Source: Bifidobacterium biavatii DSM 23969
GTDB lineage: Bacteria > Actinomycetota > Actinomycetes > Actinomycetales > Bifidobacteriaceae
Assembly (NCBI RefSeq): GCF_000741165.1
Contig: NZ_JGYN01000009.1
Coordinates: forward strand, 1-64,000
Reading direction: 5' to 3'
DNA: 64,000 nucleotides
Shown: piece by piece, positions 1 through 8,684 of the stretch
How positions within the stretch are numbered: position 1 is the stretch's first letter
Layout: each line of letters starts with the position of its first letter
Program-made: the position numbers and the translations under genes
Notes under the pieces: model-generated
Told to the model about the DNA's origin: nothing
Seen by the model: only the letters and a program-made list of their open reading frames with translations
Databases searched by the model: none

Positions 1-288
1 TCCGCCGCGACCGAGGCTCCCGCCGTCAACCGCGAGTCCGTGCCCGCGCCGTCCGCAGCATACGCTGCGCCCGTCGTGCAGCAGGCTCCGGCAGCCCCGG
101 CCGCCCAGCCGCAGCAGCCGCAGACTCCGGTCCAGCCGCCAGTCGTGCAGCCTGCAACCACGACCCAGCACGACGCCGGACTGCACACGCTGTTCCCGCA
201 GATCGAAGAGAACATCGACGTGGAAATCCCGGATCTGTCCTTCCCGTCGCTGTACGGCGACGACCAGCCGAAGAAGAAGGCGCAGTGA
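1..288 (+). CDS. C-terminal end of an unidentified protein (partial)
   Basis: The reading frame is open from the first base and ends with TGA at 286-288, so only the last 95 residues are present. The visible part is a low-complexity Ala/Pro/Gln linker followed by an acidic segment containing EIPDLSFPSL and a basic tail ending KKKAQ. Such a tail suggests a disordered C-terminus, not a catalytic domain. The stop codon overlaps the GTG start of dxr (GTGA), so the two genes are probably translationally coupled. I do not recognise the family from this fragment. Confidence 0.7.
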   Translation, partial: SAATEAPAVNRESVPAPSAAYAAPVVQQAPAAPAAQPQQPQTPVQPPVVQPATTTQHDAGLHTLFPQIEENIDVEIPDLSFPSLYGDDQPKKKAQ

Positions 289-1466
289 ACCAGCTCAAGA
301 CAGTCGTCATCCTCGGATCCACCGGATCCATCGGCACGCAGGGACTCGACGTCATCGCGCGCCACCCCGAACGCTTCGTCGTCACCGGCCTGGCAGCGGG
401 CGGTGCGCACGTCGACCTGCTCGCCCGGCAGGCGGCGCAGTTCCACGTGCCGCAGGTCGCCGTGTATGACAAGACGGCCGCCCAGCCGTTGCGCGAGGCA
501 CTCGACGCGGCCGGCGCGCGCGACACCACCATTCAGGCCGGTCCCGAAGCCATCATCGAACTGGCCGGTAGCGGCGCCACGGTTGTGCTCAACGGCATCA
601 CCGGCTCCATCGGCCTCGAACCGTCCATCGCCGCGCTCAAGGCCGGCTCCCAGCTGGCGCTCGCCAACAAGGAGTCCGTCGTGGCCGGCGGCCACCTGCT
701 GTTCGGCGCTCAGACGCGCGACGATCAGATCAACCCGGTCGACTCCGAGCATTCCGCGATCTGGCAGTCGCTGCGCGCCGGCACGCACGCCGAGGTTAGC
801 AAGCTGGTCGTCACCGCGTCCGGCGGACCGTTCCGCGGGTGGAAGCGAGCCGATATGACCGGCATCACGCCCGAACAGGCGCTCAACCATCCGACGTGGC
901 ACATGGGTCCGGTTGTCACGATCAACTCGTCCACGCTCATGAACAAGGGCCTTGAGGTCATCGAGGCGAGCCGTCTGTTCGACATTCCGCCGGAGCGTAT
1001 CGACGTGACTGTGCACCCGCAGTCCATCGTGCATTCGATGGTCGAATTCCGAGACGGCGCGACGATCTGCCAGGCGTCGCCGCCGGACATGCGCCTGCCG
1101 ATCGCGCTCGGACTGTCCGCGCCGGACCGTCTCGGCGACGTCGCGGCCGCCTGCGACTGGACCAAGGCTGCGCAATGGACGTTCGAGCCGCTCGACGACG
1201 AGGCGTTCCCCGCCGTGTCGCTCGCCCGCCACTGCCTTGCTGCCTCGGAGAAGCACACGGCGGTGCTCAACGCCGCCAACGAGCAGGCCGTGCACGCGTT
1301 CCTCGAACACCGACTGCCGTATCTCGGCATCGTCGACACGGTCAAGGAGGTGCTTGACGAGATGGACGCCGAACTGCGCGGCGCGCCGCTGTTCGCATCC
1401 GTGGAGGAAATGAGCCAAGTCGAGCTGGAAGCCCGCCGCCGCGCGGACGATCTGATAAACAGGTAA
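285..1466 (+). CDS. dxr: 1-deoxy-D-xylulose 5-phosphate reductoisomerase
   Basis: This enzyme converts 1-deoxy-D-xylulose 5-phosphate to 2-C-methyl-D-erythritol 4-phosphate with NADPH, the committed step of the non-mevalonate isoprenoid pathway. The 393-residue length is normal. The N-terminal NADPH motif GSTGSIG lies near residues 11-17. Family motifs LANKES, PVDSEHSAIWQ, ASGGPFR, NHPTWHMGPVVTINSSTLMNKG and VHPQSIVHSMVE are all visible, covering the metal and substrate sites. The start is a GTG overlapping the previous stop codon. ispG lies downstream, so two steps of the same pathway are linked here. Confidence 0.97.
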   Translation: MNQLKTVVILGSTGSIGTQGLDVIARHPERFVVTGLAAGGAHVDLLARQAAQFHVPQVAVYDKTAAQPLREALDAAGARDTTIQAGPEAIIELAGSGATVVLNGITGSIGLEPSIAALKAGSQLALANKESVVAGGHLLFGAQTRDDQINPVDSEHSAIWQSLRAGTHAEVSKLVVTASGGPFRGWKRADMTGITPEQALNHPTWHMGPVVTINSSTLMNKGLEVIEASRLFDIPPERIDVTVHPQSIVHSMVEFRDGATICQASPPDMRLPIALGLSAPDRLGDVAAACDWTKAAQWTFEPLDDEAFPAVSLARHCLAASEKHTAVLNAANEQAVHAFLEHRLPYLGIVDTVKEVLDEMDAELRGAPLFASVEEMSQVELEARRRADDLINR

Positions 1467-1540
1467 ACGGCTTCTTGTGGTTCCGCCTGCCGCGCTTTGC
1501 CGTGCATGCAGCAGGGGAGCTGGCTCGCACAGCGAGACCG

Positions 1541-1580
1541 AGGGGTAGTCACACCGGTCGTCCGGGTTTTGGCTACCCCT
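1541..1580. terminator. Hairpin between dxr and ispG
   Basis: AGGGGTAG at 1541-1548 is complementary to CTACCCCT at 1573-1580. There is no clear T-run, so this may be a weak terminator or a remnant of the AGGGGTAGTC repeat family seen elsewhere in the window. Confidence 0.4.
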
Positions 1581-1645
1581 TCGTTATGTGGACATGTTGT
1601 CGTATGAGGTTCCTCGGCTGACACAGGCCGAGCGAAGAGAAAGGC

Positions 1646-2854
1646 ATGAGCTTGAACACCGCCGAGAAACCGTTCCGCAAAACCGGCGATCCGGTCGAAC
1701 TGACCAGCGAATCGCCGCTGCATCCGCGCCGCAAGTCGCGCCGCATCATGGTCGGCCCCGTGCCGGTCGGCGGGGGAGCGCCCATCAGCGTGCAGTCGAT
1801 GACCAACACGCTCACCGCGAACGTGCCCGCCACGCTCCAGCAGATCGCCGAACTGACCGCCGCCGGCTGCGACATCGTGCGCGTTGCCGTGCCGAGCCAG
1901 GACGACGCGGACGCGCTGCCGGAAATCGTGCGCAAGTCACCGATCCCGGTCATTGCCGACATCCACTTCCAGTCCAAGTACGTATTCCAGGCCATCGACG
2001 CGGGCTGCGCGGCCGTGCGCGTCAACCCGGGCAACATCCGCAAGTTCGACCAGGTCGGCCCGGACATCTGCAAGGCGGCTACGGACGCGGGCATCAGCCT
2101 GCGTATCGGCGTGAACGCCGGCTCGCTCGACAAGGACCTGTACGCCAAGTACGGCGGGCCGACGCCGGAGGCGCTGGTCGCGTCCGCGCTCAAGGAAGCC
2201 CGCATGTTCGAGGACGTCGGCTTCCACGACTTCAAGATCTCCGTCAAGCACCACGACGTGATCACCATGGTGCAGACCTACCGCCTGCTCGCATCGAAGG
2301 GCGACTGGCCGCTGCACCTCGGCGTCACCGAGGCCGGACCGGCATGGCAGGGCACCATCAAGTCGTGCCTCGCGTTCGGCGCGCTCCTGGCCGAGGGCAT
2401 CGGCGACACGATCCGTGTGTCCCTCTCCGCGCCGCCGGTCGAAGAGGTGAAGGTCGGCTGCAAGCTGCTCGAATACATGGGACTGCGCCCGCGCAAGTTC
2501 GACATCATCTCCTGCCCGAGCTGCGGCCGCGCGCAGGTGGACGTGATCCAGCTCGCCTCCGCCGTGACCGAAGGGCTGAAGAACATCACCGCGCCGATCC
2601 GCGTGGCCGTCATGGGCTGCATTGTCAACGGACCGGGCGAGGCGCGCGAGGCCGATCTCGGCGTGGCGTCCGGCAACGGCAAGGGCCAGATCTTCATCAA
2701 GGGCAAGGTCGTCAAAACCGTGCCCGAGGACCAGATCGTCGAGACGCTGCTTACGATCGCCAACGACATCGCCGCGCAGATGGAAGCGGACGGCCAGGTG
2801 CCGGCCGGCTCCACCGGACCGGTCGTCGTGCCGATCCAGCATCCGAACCGGTAG
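1646..2854 (+). CDS. ispG: 4-hydroxy-3-methylbut-2-enyl diphosphate synthase (GcpE)
   Basis: IspG is the [4Fe-4S] enzyme that reduces 2-C-methyl-D-erythritol 2,4-cyclodiphosphate to HMBPP in the non-mevalonate pathway. The 402-residue protein has the family start [10 protein letters not shown] near residue 46. The three cluster ligands are recognisable as Cys290 and Cys293 (SCPSCGR) and Cys325 ([11 protein letters not shown]). The ATG is preceded by a purine-rich AGAGAAAGG. It is separated from dxr by about 180 bp with a hairpin, so it may also have its own promoter. Confidence 0.97.
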   Translation: MSLNTAEKPFRKTGDPVELTSESPLHPRRKSRRIMVGPVPVGGGAPISVQSMTNTLTANVPATLQQIAELTAAGCDIVRVAVPSQDDADALPEIVRKSPIPVIADIHFQSKYVFQAIDAGCAAVRVNPGNIRKFDQVGPDICKAATDAGISLRIGVNAGSLDKDLYAKYGGPTPEALVASALKEARMFEDVGFHDFKISVKHHDVITMVQTYRLLASKGDWPLHLGVTEAGPAWQGTIKSCLAFGALLAEGIGDTIRVSLSAPPVEEVKVGCKLLEYMGLRPRKFDIISCPSCGRAQVDVIQLASAVTEGLKNITAPIRVAVMGCIVNGPGEAREADLGVASGNGKGQIFIKGKVVKTVPEDQIVETLLTIANDIAAQMEADGQVPAGSTGPVVVPIQHPNR

Positions 2855-2859
2855 GAGCG

Positions 2860-3080
2860 GTACCGCGCTATGCGCGGTGCTGTCTTATTTGGCACGATGT
2901 GCCATGACGCTCCCTCAGTCAGCCTACGGCTGACAGCTCCCTCAGCCAGGCCGAGCCGTCAAGCAAACGCCGGAGGCGTTTGCAGGCGAGGAGCGAGCGG
3001 TAGCGAGCCAGCAACACAGTCAGCCGAAGGCTGTCTATAATTGCAGGACGTCGAGGCTCCGCCAGCATTGATGGCATCGA
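2860..3080. repeat. Modular hairpin repeat, full-length copy
   Basis: Downstream of ispG lies a short hairpin (ACCGCGC TAT GCGCGGT, 2862-2878), then GACGCTCCCTCAGTC and CTGACAGCTCCC, then a core GGCCGAGCCGTCAAG...GGCGAGGAGCGAGCG, ending with GAGGCTCCGCCAGC near 3065. The front part matches 33331-33446. The core matches the copy inside the glycosyltransferase at 19909-20085. It fills the gap before the next gene and may also act in termination. Confidence 0.75.
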
Positions 3081-3112
3081 ACGAACAACAGGGTTAGGCA
3101 TTAGATGCAGGG

Positions 3113-4900
3113 ATGGAACGCGTGACGCAGCGGGAGAAGACGGGGGAGTCGACGCAGCCGGCGCAATCGTTGGGCATCGGGCGCAGGCTCATGCTGCGCG
3201 TGCCGATTTTCGTGATCCTGCTCGGCATCCTCGTCTACGTGTCCAACGCGACGACCGTATCGTGGAACAACGAGCCGACCGGGCAGACCATCGCATCGCT
3301 GTCCGCCGACACCGCCGTCACGTTCGACAATCCGCGCCACGTCACGCTGCATCAGGTCGGCGACTACGACGTGACCGAACGTACCATGTACGTCACGGCC
3401 ACGCGGCCCGCGACCGGCGAGAAACAGCGCATCCGCGTGCTCATCCGCGAACCGCAGCAGGCGACGGGCGGCAATGATGCGGACGGCGGCGACGGTGCGA
3501 ACGACTCGCAGTCCGGGACGACCGCGCAATCGTCGCTCGACAATCTGCCCGGCGTCGTCTTCATGCACGGAGCTGGCCACGGCGGCACGCCCGACGACTC
3601 GTTCGGCGACGTCGCGACCGCAATGGCGTCGGCCGGATTCGTCACGGCCGTGATCGACAAGCCGATCTGGTCCACGAACGACGTGACGCGCGACTATCCC
3701 GCGTCCGCCGCCGCATACGACCAGGTCGTCGAACTGCTGCGCGGGCTGAACAACGTGGACTCCGCGCACGTCGGCATCTACGCGACCAGCGAATCGACGT
3801 GGATCTCCTCGTATCTGCTGAAACTCGACCCCGACATCGCGTTCCAGATCCTGCTCAGCCCGATGGTGTACACGCCGCGGCATTCGCTCGGATTCCTCGC
3901 CGCGCAGGACTTCGCGCTCGTCGGTGCGAACGATGGCTATCAGTCGATCGTCCGGCGTGTGTTCAGCGCGGACGCGACCGTGATCGGCCTGACCAACTTC
4001 GACCTTCCCGACGTGCCGAACGCGGCCGCCTACTCCATCCCCACGTTCGTCGCCTACGGGTCCAAGGACGTGATGACCGCACAGGTCGAAGGCACCGAAA
4101 CGATCTTCGACCTTGCGCGGCGGGCCGGCAACACGAATGTGACCGTGCGCGCCTATCCGATTGCGAACCATGTCATGCGGCTCGGCAGCGACGAGGAACC
4201 CGGCACGCCGTTTGCCGACGACTACACGCGCGACCTGACCGACTGGGCCGCGGGCACCGTCGTGGGACTTGCACAAACCAGCGAACGCGTCGCCGGCGAC
4301 TCGCTCTACCAGTCGATCGCCGTACCCGACGACCTGACCGCGCGCCGCGGCATGACCGTATACGGGCTGATCCTGCACGCGTCGATGATCATCATGCTGT
4401 TCGTCGACCTGATCACGACGATCGCGGCCGCAACCGTCACGCTGCGCGCGCGGCTGGGCCGCCGACGCCGGCGCAACGCGCTCGGCTTCGCGCACGGATT
4501 CGGCAACGCGCTGCTCACCCTCACCCTGACAACGCTGGCGACGCTGCTCCTGTTCGCCGCCGGACTCGGACAGGTCGTCATGGGCGTGGTGCGGCTCGCC
4601 TGGGGCAGCGCGCCCGCCGACGATCCGGGCATCATGCGCTGGAGCTGGCCGGTCATCCAGATCGTGTGTACGCTCGTCGTGTGGGCGTGGAGCGGCGTGT
4701 TCGCACGGCTCATCGAAGTGGCCGCCTCGCGCGGCATTCTGCAATGGCCGCCGCGGGCCGGCTCAATCCGCGCCGTGGTCAGCGGGCGCGAACCGGTGCT
4801 CGCCTCCACGCGGCTCGGACGCGTGCTGTTCTGGATCACCGCGGCGACCATGCTGACCGTGCTGCTGTTCTTCGCATTCTGGGGACTGTTCGTCTACTGA
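3113..4900 (+). CDS. Membrane-anchored alpha/beta hydrolase with C-terminal transmembrane domain
   Basis: The 595-residue protein starts with one membrane segment (about residues 29-45), followed by an extracytoplasmic alpha/beta-hydrolase-like domain and a C-terminal domain with about four membrane helices. Hydrolase signs are HGAGHGG at 152-158 (oxyanion-hole region), ATSES at 224-228 with Ser226 as likely nucleophile, a YGSKD acid-loop motif, and NHVM with the likely catalytic His. A Gly/Asp/Ser-rich linker lies around 117-140. The substrate is unknown; a lipid or cell-envelope ester is plausible. An earlier ATG is not evident. The gene stands alone between two repeat regions. Confidence 0.75.
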   Translation: MERVTQREKTGESTQPAQSLGIGRRLMLRVPIFVILLGILVYVSNATTVSWNNEPTGQTIASLSADTAVTFDNPRHVTLHQVGDYDVTERTMYVTATRPATGEKQRIRVLIREPQQATGGNDADGGDGANDSQSGTTAQSSLDNLPGVVFMHGAGHGGTPDDSFGDVATAMASAGFVTAVIDKPIWSTNDVTRDYPASAAAYDQVVELLRGLNNVDSAHVGIYATSESTWISSYLLKLDPDIAFQILLSPMVYTPRHSLGFLAAQDFALVGANDGYQSIVRRVFSADATVIGLTNFDLPDVPNAAAYSIPTFVAYGSKDVMTAQVEGTETIFDLARRAGNTNVTVRAYPIANHVMRLGSDEEPGTPFADDYTRDLTDWAAGTVVGLAQTSERVAGDSLYQSIAVPDDLTARRGMTVYGLILHASMIIMLFVDLITTIAAATVTLRARLGRRRRRNALGFAHGFGNALLTLTLTTLATLLLFAAGLGQVVMGVVRLAWGSAPADDPGIMRWSWPVIQIVCTLVVWAWSGVFARLIEVAASRGILQWPPRAGSIRAVVSGREPVLASTRLGRVLFWITAATMLTVLLFFAFWGLFVY

Positions 4901-4920
4901 GTGCGGGCCACTGCAATATG

Positions 4921-4955
4921 TCATTTCGAGCGAGGCGAAGCCGAGTCGAGAAATC
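4921..4955. repeat. TCATTTCGAG...GAGAAATC short repeat
   Basis: The sequence begins TCATTTCGAGCGAGGCGAAG and ends GTCGAGAAATC, with ATTTC/GAAAT ends that can pair around GGC GAA GCC. It lies between the hydrolase gene and recO. It resembles short dispersed repeats common between bacterial genes. Confidence 0.4.
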
Positions 4956-5034
4956 CTACGGAACCAAGCAAGAGACAGACAAGAGACAGAACGGACGCAA
5001 TCAAGACGAGACAAGTCGGAAAGGAGCCATCCGC

Positions 5035-5766
5035 ATGCCGCTGTACCGCGACGAAGCCGTCGTCCTGCGCACCGCCAAACTCGGCGAGGCCGACCGCATC
5101 ATCACCATGCTCACGCGCTCCAACGGCAAAATCCGCGCCGTCGCCAAAGGCGCGCGCAAGGTCAAGTCGCGCTTCGGCGCACGGCTCGAACCGTTCATGC
5201 GCGTCGACGTGCTCGTCGCCGTCGGACGCTCGCTCGACGTCGTCTCCCAAGCCGAATCGGTCGCCGCCTACGCCGCGCCCATCGCCGCCGACTACGACGC
5301 GTACGTGGCCGCCAACGTCATCGTCGAAACCATCGACCGGCTCGTGCCTACCGAACACGAACGCGTGCCGGCACAGTACCGGCTGCTCATCGGCGCGCTC
5401 AACGCGCTCGCCAAACACGCGCACGCGCCGCAGACGATCGGCGACTCGTACGTGATGCGTGCGCTCGCGCTCGCCGGCTGGTCGCCACGGCTCGTCTCGT
5501 GCGTCGTGTGCGGGGAACCGGTCGGCACTCCCGCGTGGATGTCGGTCGCGTCCGGCGGTGTGATGTGCGAACGCGACCACACGCCCGACGCATACCGGGT
5601 CGAACCGACTGTGCTGCGCCAGTTCACGGCGCTCGTGCGCGGCGATTGGAGCGTGCTGGACGGGCCTACCGACGGTGCGCTGCTGCCGGCCACGCGACGG
5701 CTGGTGGAGGAGTGGAGCGAGTACTACATGGAACGGCCGATTCGTTCGCTGCGCTTGCTAGATTAG
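5035..5766 (+). CDS. recO: DNA repair protein RecO
   Basis: RecO helps load RecA in the RecF recombination pathway by annealing strands and displacing SSB. The chosen ATG has AAGGAG at 5021-5026 and gives 243 residues, normal for the family. The N-terminal OB-fold begins MPLYRDEAVVLRTAKLGEAD. A zinc-site region has Cys156-x2-Cys159 and Cys178, with His182 possibly replacing the usual fourth Cys. The open frame extends far upstream, but that part is a shadow of the hydrolase gene. uppS follows six bases after the stop. Confidence 0.95.
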   Translation: MPLYRDEAVVLRTAKLGEADRIITMLTRSNGKIRAVAKGARKVKSRFGARLEPFMRVDVLVAVGRSLDVVSQAESVAAYAAPIAADYDAYVAANVIVETIDRLVPTEHERVPAQYRLLIGALNALAKHAHAPQTIGDSYVMRALALAGWSPRLVSCVVCGEPVGTPAWMSVASGGVMCERDHTPDAYRVEPTVLRQFTALVRGDWSVLDGPTDGALLPATRRLVEEWSEYYMERPIRSLRLLD

Positions 5767-5771
5767 CGGGT

Positions 5772-6563
5772 ATGGCTTTTGAGAACGTCGACTACACGTC
5801 GCTTGACATTCCGGCGGCGCCCTTTTCCGATCCGTCCATCATCCCCGATTTTCCGAAGAACAAGGTACCCCGCCATGTGGGCGTGATCATGGACGGCAAC
5901 GGCCGGTGGGCCAAGCAGCGCGGCATGATCCGCACCAACGGGCATCAGGCCGCCGAACCGGTGGTGTTCGACACGATCGCCGGCGCGATCGAGGCGGGCG
6001 TGCGCTACCTGTCGCTGTACACGTTCTCGACCGAGAACTGGAAGCGCAGCCCGCAGGAAGTGCGCTTCCTGATGGGCTTCTCGCGTGAGATCATCCACCG
6101 CCGCGTCGCGCAGATGGACGAGTGGGGCGTGCGCGTGCGCTGGTCGGGCCGCCGGCCGAAGCTGTGGAAGTCGGTCATCGACGAGCTGGAGGTCGCGCAG
6201 GAGCGCACCAAGAACAACAAGGTCATCGACGTGGTGTTTTGCATCAACTACGGCGGACGCGCCGAAATCGCGGACGCGTGCGCGGCGATCGCGCGAGAGG
6301 TGCGCGACGGGCGCATCTCCGGCGACCGCGTGACCGAGAAGATGATCGCCGATCATCTCTATCTGCCCGACGTGCCCGACTGCGATCTGGTGATCCGCAC
6401 GTCCGGCGAGCAGCGGACCAGCAACTTCCTGCCGTGGCAGGCCGCCTACGCCGAGCTTGACTTCGTGCCCGAGCTGTTCCCCGACTGCGGGCGCGAGGTG
6501 CTGTGGCGGTCCATTGATCACTATATCCACCGCGACCGGCGGTTCGGAGGAGTGACCAAGTAG
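5772..6563 (+). CDS. uppS: Isoprenyl (undecaprenyl) diphosphate synthase
   Basis: This cis-prenyltransferase makes the lipid carrier used for peptidoglycan and EPS assembly. The 263-residue protein has the signature HVGVIMDGNGRWA with Asp41 as the magnesium-binding residue, LSLYTFSTENWKR, and the C-terminal IRTSGEQRTSNFLPWQ motif. The ATG lies just after the recO stop without a strong ribosome site, so coupling with recO is likely. The product works downstream of dxr and ispG and supplies the carrier for the EPS cluster. Confidence 0.96.
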   Translation: MAFENVDYTSLDIPAAPFSDPSIIPDFPKNKVPRHVGVIMDGNGRWAKQRGMIRTNGHQAAEPVVFDTIAGAIEAGVRYLSLYTFSTENWKRSPQEVRFLMGFSREIIHRRVAQMDEWGVRVRWSGRRPKLWKSVIDELEVAQERTKNNKVIDVVFCINYGGRAEIADACAAIAREVRDGRISGDRVTEKMIADHLYLPDVPDCDLVIRTSGEQRTSNFLPWQAAYAELDFVPELFPDCGREVLWRSIDHYIHRDRRFGGVTK

Positions 6564-6590
6564 GGGTTGCGTGGCTTTTAACGCGACGGG

Positions 6591-6646
6591 TTCTGACTAC
6601 CCCTCAGTCACTTCGTGACAGCTCCCCTGACAAGGGGAGCCGAGAA
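6591..6646. repeat. CTACCCCTCAGTCACTTCGTGAC hairpin repeat
   Basis: It contains GTCAC TTC GTGAC and CTCCCCTGACAAGGGGAG as two adjacent hairpins. Near-identical copies lie at 34330-34385 and, inverted, around 57095-57160. It sits just after uppS. Confidence 0.7.
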
Positions 6647-6700
6647 AAGAAATGTGGCAGTCTCAACCCGATAAAGTGGTAAAGGTTGCAAGTTTTCTGG

Positions 6701-6850
6701 TTCCCGGGATTTGGGCTGACAATCCCGGGAACTGAAAACCTCACAATAACGAACAAAGGCCGGAACCACATTGGCGTGATTCCGGCCTTTGACATGTTCA
6801 TATGAACACGCTCCAGTTCCCGGGATTTTTCGCAGGAAATCCCGGGAACC
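6701..6850. repeat. Paired TTCCCGGGATT palindromic element
   Basis: Two inverted repeats flank this 150-bp unit: TTCCCGGGATT (6701-6711) with AATCCCGGGAA (6721-6731), and GTTCCCGGGATTT (6816-6828) with AAATCCCGGGAAC (6837-6849). A similar pair with nearly the same spacing lies at 42346-42493, and a single copy at 45354-45386. All are intergenic. Confidence 0.8.
6754..6791. terminator. Bidirectional terminator between uppS and the beta-fructofuranosidase gene
   Basis: CAAAGGCCGGAA (6754-6765) pairs with TTCCGGCCTTTG (6780-6791) around a 14-base loop, between two convergent genes. The A and T ends of the stem suit either direction. Confidence 0.65.
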
Positions 6851-6867
6851 AGAACTGAGCGGGGAGA

Positions 6868-8445
6868 CTACTCCAGCCCAATGGACTTGAGGTGGTGGAT
6901 CTTGAGAGCGTCCACCTTCAGCGACCCGGACTCGGCGACCAGCTTGACCGCGCGCGGGCCTTCAGAGGCATAGGAGTAGGAGCTCAGCACCTGATGGCCG
7001 TGGTTCACGTACACCTCGACCGAACCGCGGTCCACGAACACGCGCAGCTCCAGCTTGCCGGTCAGCTCGTCCGCGTCGAGCGGGGCCGCGCGATAACCGC
7101 GGTCGCCATTGCGCATCGCGCCGCGGTCAAGCACCACGCGGCCGATCTGCTCGTCGAATCCGATCGCCGTGTACGCGCCGTCGCCGGTCGCATGCACGCG
7201 CAGGCCCGCACGCTCCGCGGTCGACGCGTCCAGGTCGATCGTCATCTCGATCTCCACGGCCTCGGCGTCGTCCAGCAGCACCTTCTCGCCGTCCTGCGGC
7301 AGTTCGACCGCGCCGAAATCGATCGTGTCCTCGCGCAGGCCTTCGACCTCCGCGACCGGTGCGGTGTGAATGTCGCCGCAGCGCGAACCGAGCGTGATCT
7401 CGCGGGGGAGCGTGAGCTGGCCGCACCAACCGTCGTCTTGCATCGGGACCGGCTCGATGAACGGGCTCATCCAGCCGTACATGATCTGACGGCCCGTGCC
7501 CGCGACCTCATCGGTGTCGCCAGGCACCGTGTTGAACGACTGCGGCGCGTAGAAGTTGTGTCCGCAGTCCCACAGGCGGAACTCGGATTCCGGCACGAAC
7601 GCTTCGCCCGGCGTCCACGAGCCGATCATGTAGCCGGCGGCCGACGTGCTGTGGATTTCGAAGCCGCGCTTCTTGGCGCCCATCGCGGAGAAGCCGATGA
7701 CCCACTTCTCGTTGCCCTCGGTGTCGCGGATCGGGAAGAAGTCCGGGCATTCGAGCATGAACACGTTCGGATCCGGGTGCTCGAACAGCACGGTCTTGAA
7801 CGTCCACTCGACCATGTCGTCGGACTCGTACAGCCACATCTGACCGCGCTTGTCGGCCGAGCTCACGCCGAACGTCATCCACCACTTGCCGGCGGTCTTC
7901 CACACCTTCGGATCGCGGAAGTGATGGTCGACCTTGTCGGTCGGGCAGTCGATGAGCATGCCGCGCTTGGTCTCGTGCGTCAGGTTGTCGTCGTCCGGCT
8001 CGGCGAGCATCTGCACCTGCCAGTCGCCGCCCGTGTTGTCCTTGCCGTTCCACCAGCGGTGGCCCGTGTAGTAGAACTTCAGCTTGCCGTCGTCGCCGAT
8101 CACCGCGGAGCCGGAGAACACGCCGTCCTTCTCCTGTTCGAGGCTCGGGGCGAAGGCGACCGGTTCGCGGCGCCACGTGACCATGTCGTCGGAGGAGACG
8201 TGACCCCAGTGCATCGGGCCCCACTGGGCGCTGTACGGGTGCAACTGGTAGAAGACGTGCCAGCGGCCCTTGTAGTAGCTCAGGCCGTTCGGGTCGTTGA
8301 TCCAGCCGGCCTGCGAGGCGATGTGGAACTTCGGGTACCAGCGGTCGTTGCGGGTTTCGGCCAGCTTGGCGAGGCTGGCGTTCGCCTTGGCGAGTTCGGC
8401 GTCGTGGTCGCGGATCGGGGTGAGGGTGGGTTCGAATGCGCTCAT
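6868..8445 (-). CDS. Beta-fructofuranosidase (GH32 sucrose hydrolase)
   Basis: This enzyme splits sucrose or short fructo-oligosaccharides into fructose and glucose. The 525-residue protein carries the GH32 triad motifs: WINDPNG with nucleophile Asp51, FRDPK with Asp178, and ECPDFF with acid/base Glu232. No signal peptide is visible, so it acts in the cytoplasm on imported sugar. A GH32 C-terminal beta-sandwich is expected from about residue 370. The gene lies downstream of a sucrose-type permease and LacI regulator. An AAGGA ribosome site precedes the start. The bifidobacterial counterpart is often called scrP or cscA. Confidence 0.95.
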   Translation of the reverse strand: MSAFEPTLTPIRDHDAELAKANASLAKLAETRNDRWYPKFHIASQAGWINDPNGLSYYKGRWHVFYQLHPYSAQWGPMHWGHVSSDDMVTWRREPVAFAPSLEQEKDGVFSGSAVIGDDGKLKFYYTGHRWWNGKDNTGGDWQVQMLAEPDDDNLTHETKRGMLIDCPTDKVDHHFRDPKVWKTAGKWWMTFGVSSADKRGQMWLYESDDMVEWTFKTVLFEHPDPNVFMLECPDFFPIRDTEGNEKWVIGFSAMGAKKRGFEIHSTSAAGYMIGSWTPGEAFVPESEFRLWDCGHNFYAPQSFNTVPGDTDEVAGTGRQIMYGWMSPFIEPVPMQDDGWCGQLTLPREITLGSRCGDIHTAPVAEVEGLREDTIDFGAVELPQDGEKVLLDDAEAVEIEMTIDLDASTAERAGLRVHATGDGAYTAIGFDEQIGRVVLDRGAMRNGDRGYRAAPLDADELTGKLELRVFVDRGSVEVYVNHGHQVLSSYSYASEGPRAVKLVAESGSLKVDALKIHHLKSIGLE

Positions 8446-8619
8446 CGTTGAGTGTCCTTTCCTTGTGTGCGGCGGTTCCGGTCGAAGCCGGGAAGGCCGC
8501 TGATTTGGATTGTAGGTGGTTTTTGTTGGGTTTGGGGAAGGCGGCGAGTCCCGCCGGCCGGGTCCGGGTTATGGCGCGGGCCGAGCCGACAAGGGGACGC
8601 GGGATTCGCCGCCTGTGAT

Positions 8620-8656
8620 GGCGTCCGGGCTAGAAGGGGGAAAAAGCCCGGACGCC
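8620..8656 (-). terminator. Terminator between permease and beta-fructofuranosidase genes
   Basis: A perfect 12-bp stem, GGCGTCCGGGCT (8620-8631) and AGCCCGGACGCC (8645-8656), lies downstream of the permease on the minus strand. A T-run falls in the loop, not after the stem, so it may attenuate and not fully stop transcription into the hydrolase gene. Confidence 0.6.
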
Positions 8657-8684
8657 AAGTCTTGTGTGCGGCGCGCCGTCGGTG

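Noticed and set aside
3101..4744. 547-codon minus-strand frame opposite the hydrolase
   Set aside because: It is Arg/His/Asp-rich shadow sequence without motif, and the plus-strand frame has clear membrane and hydrolase features.
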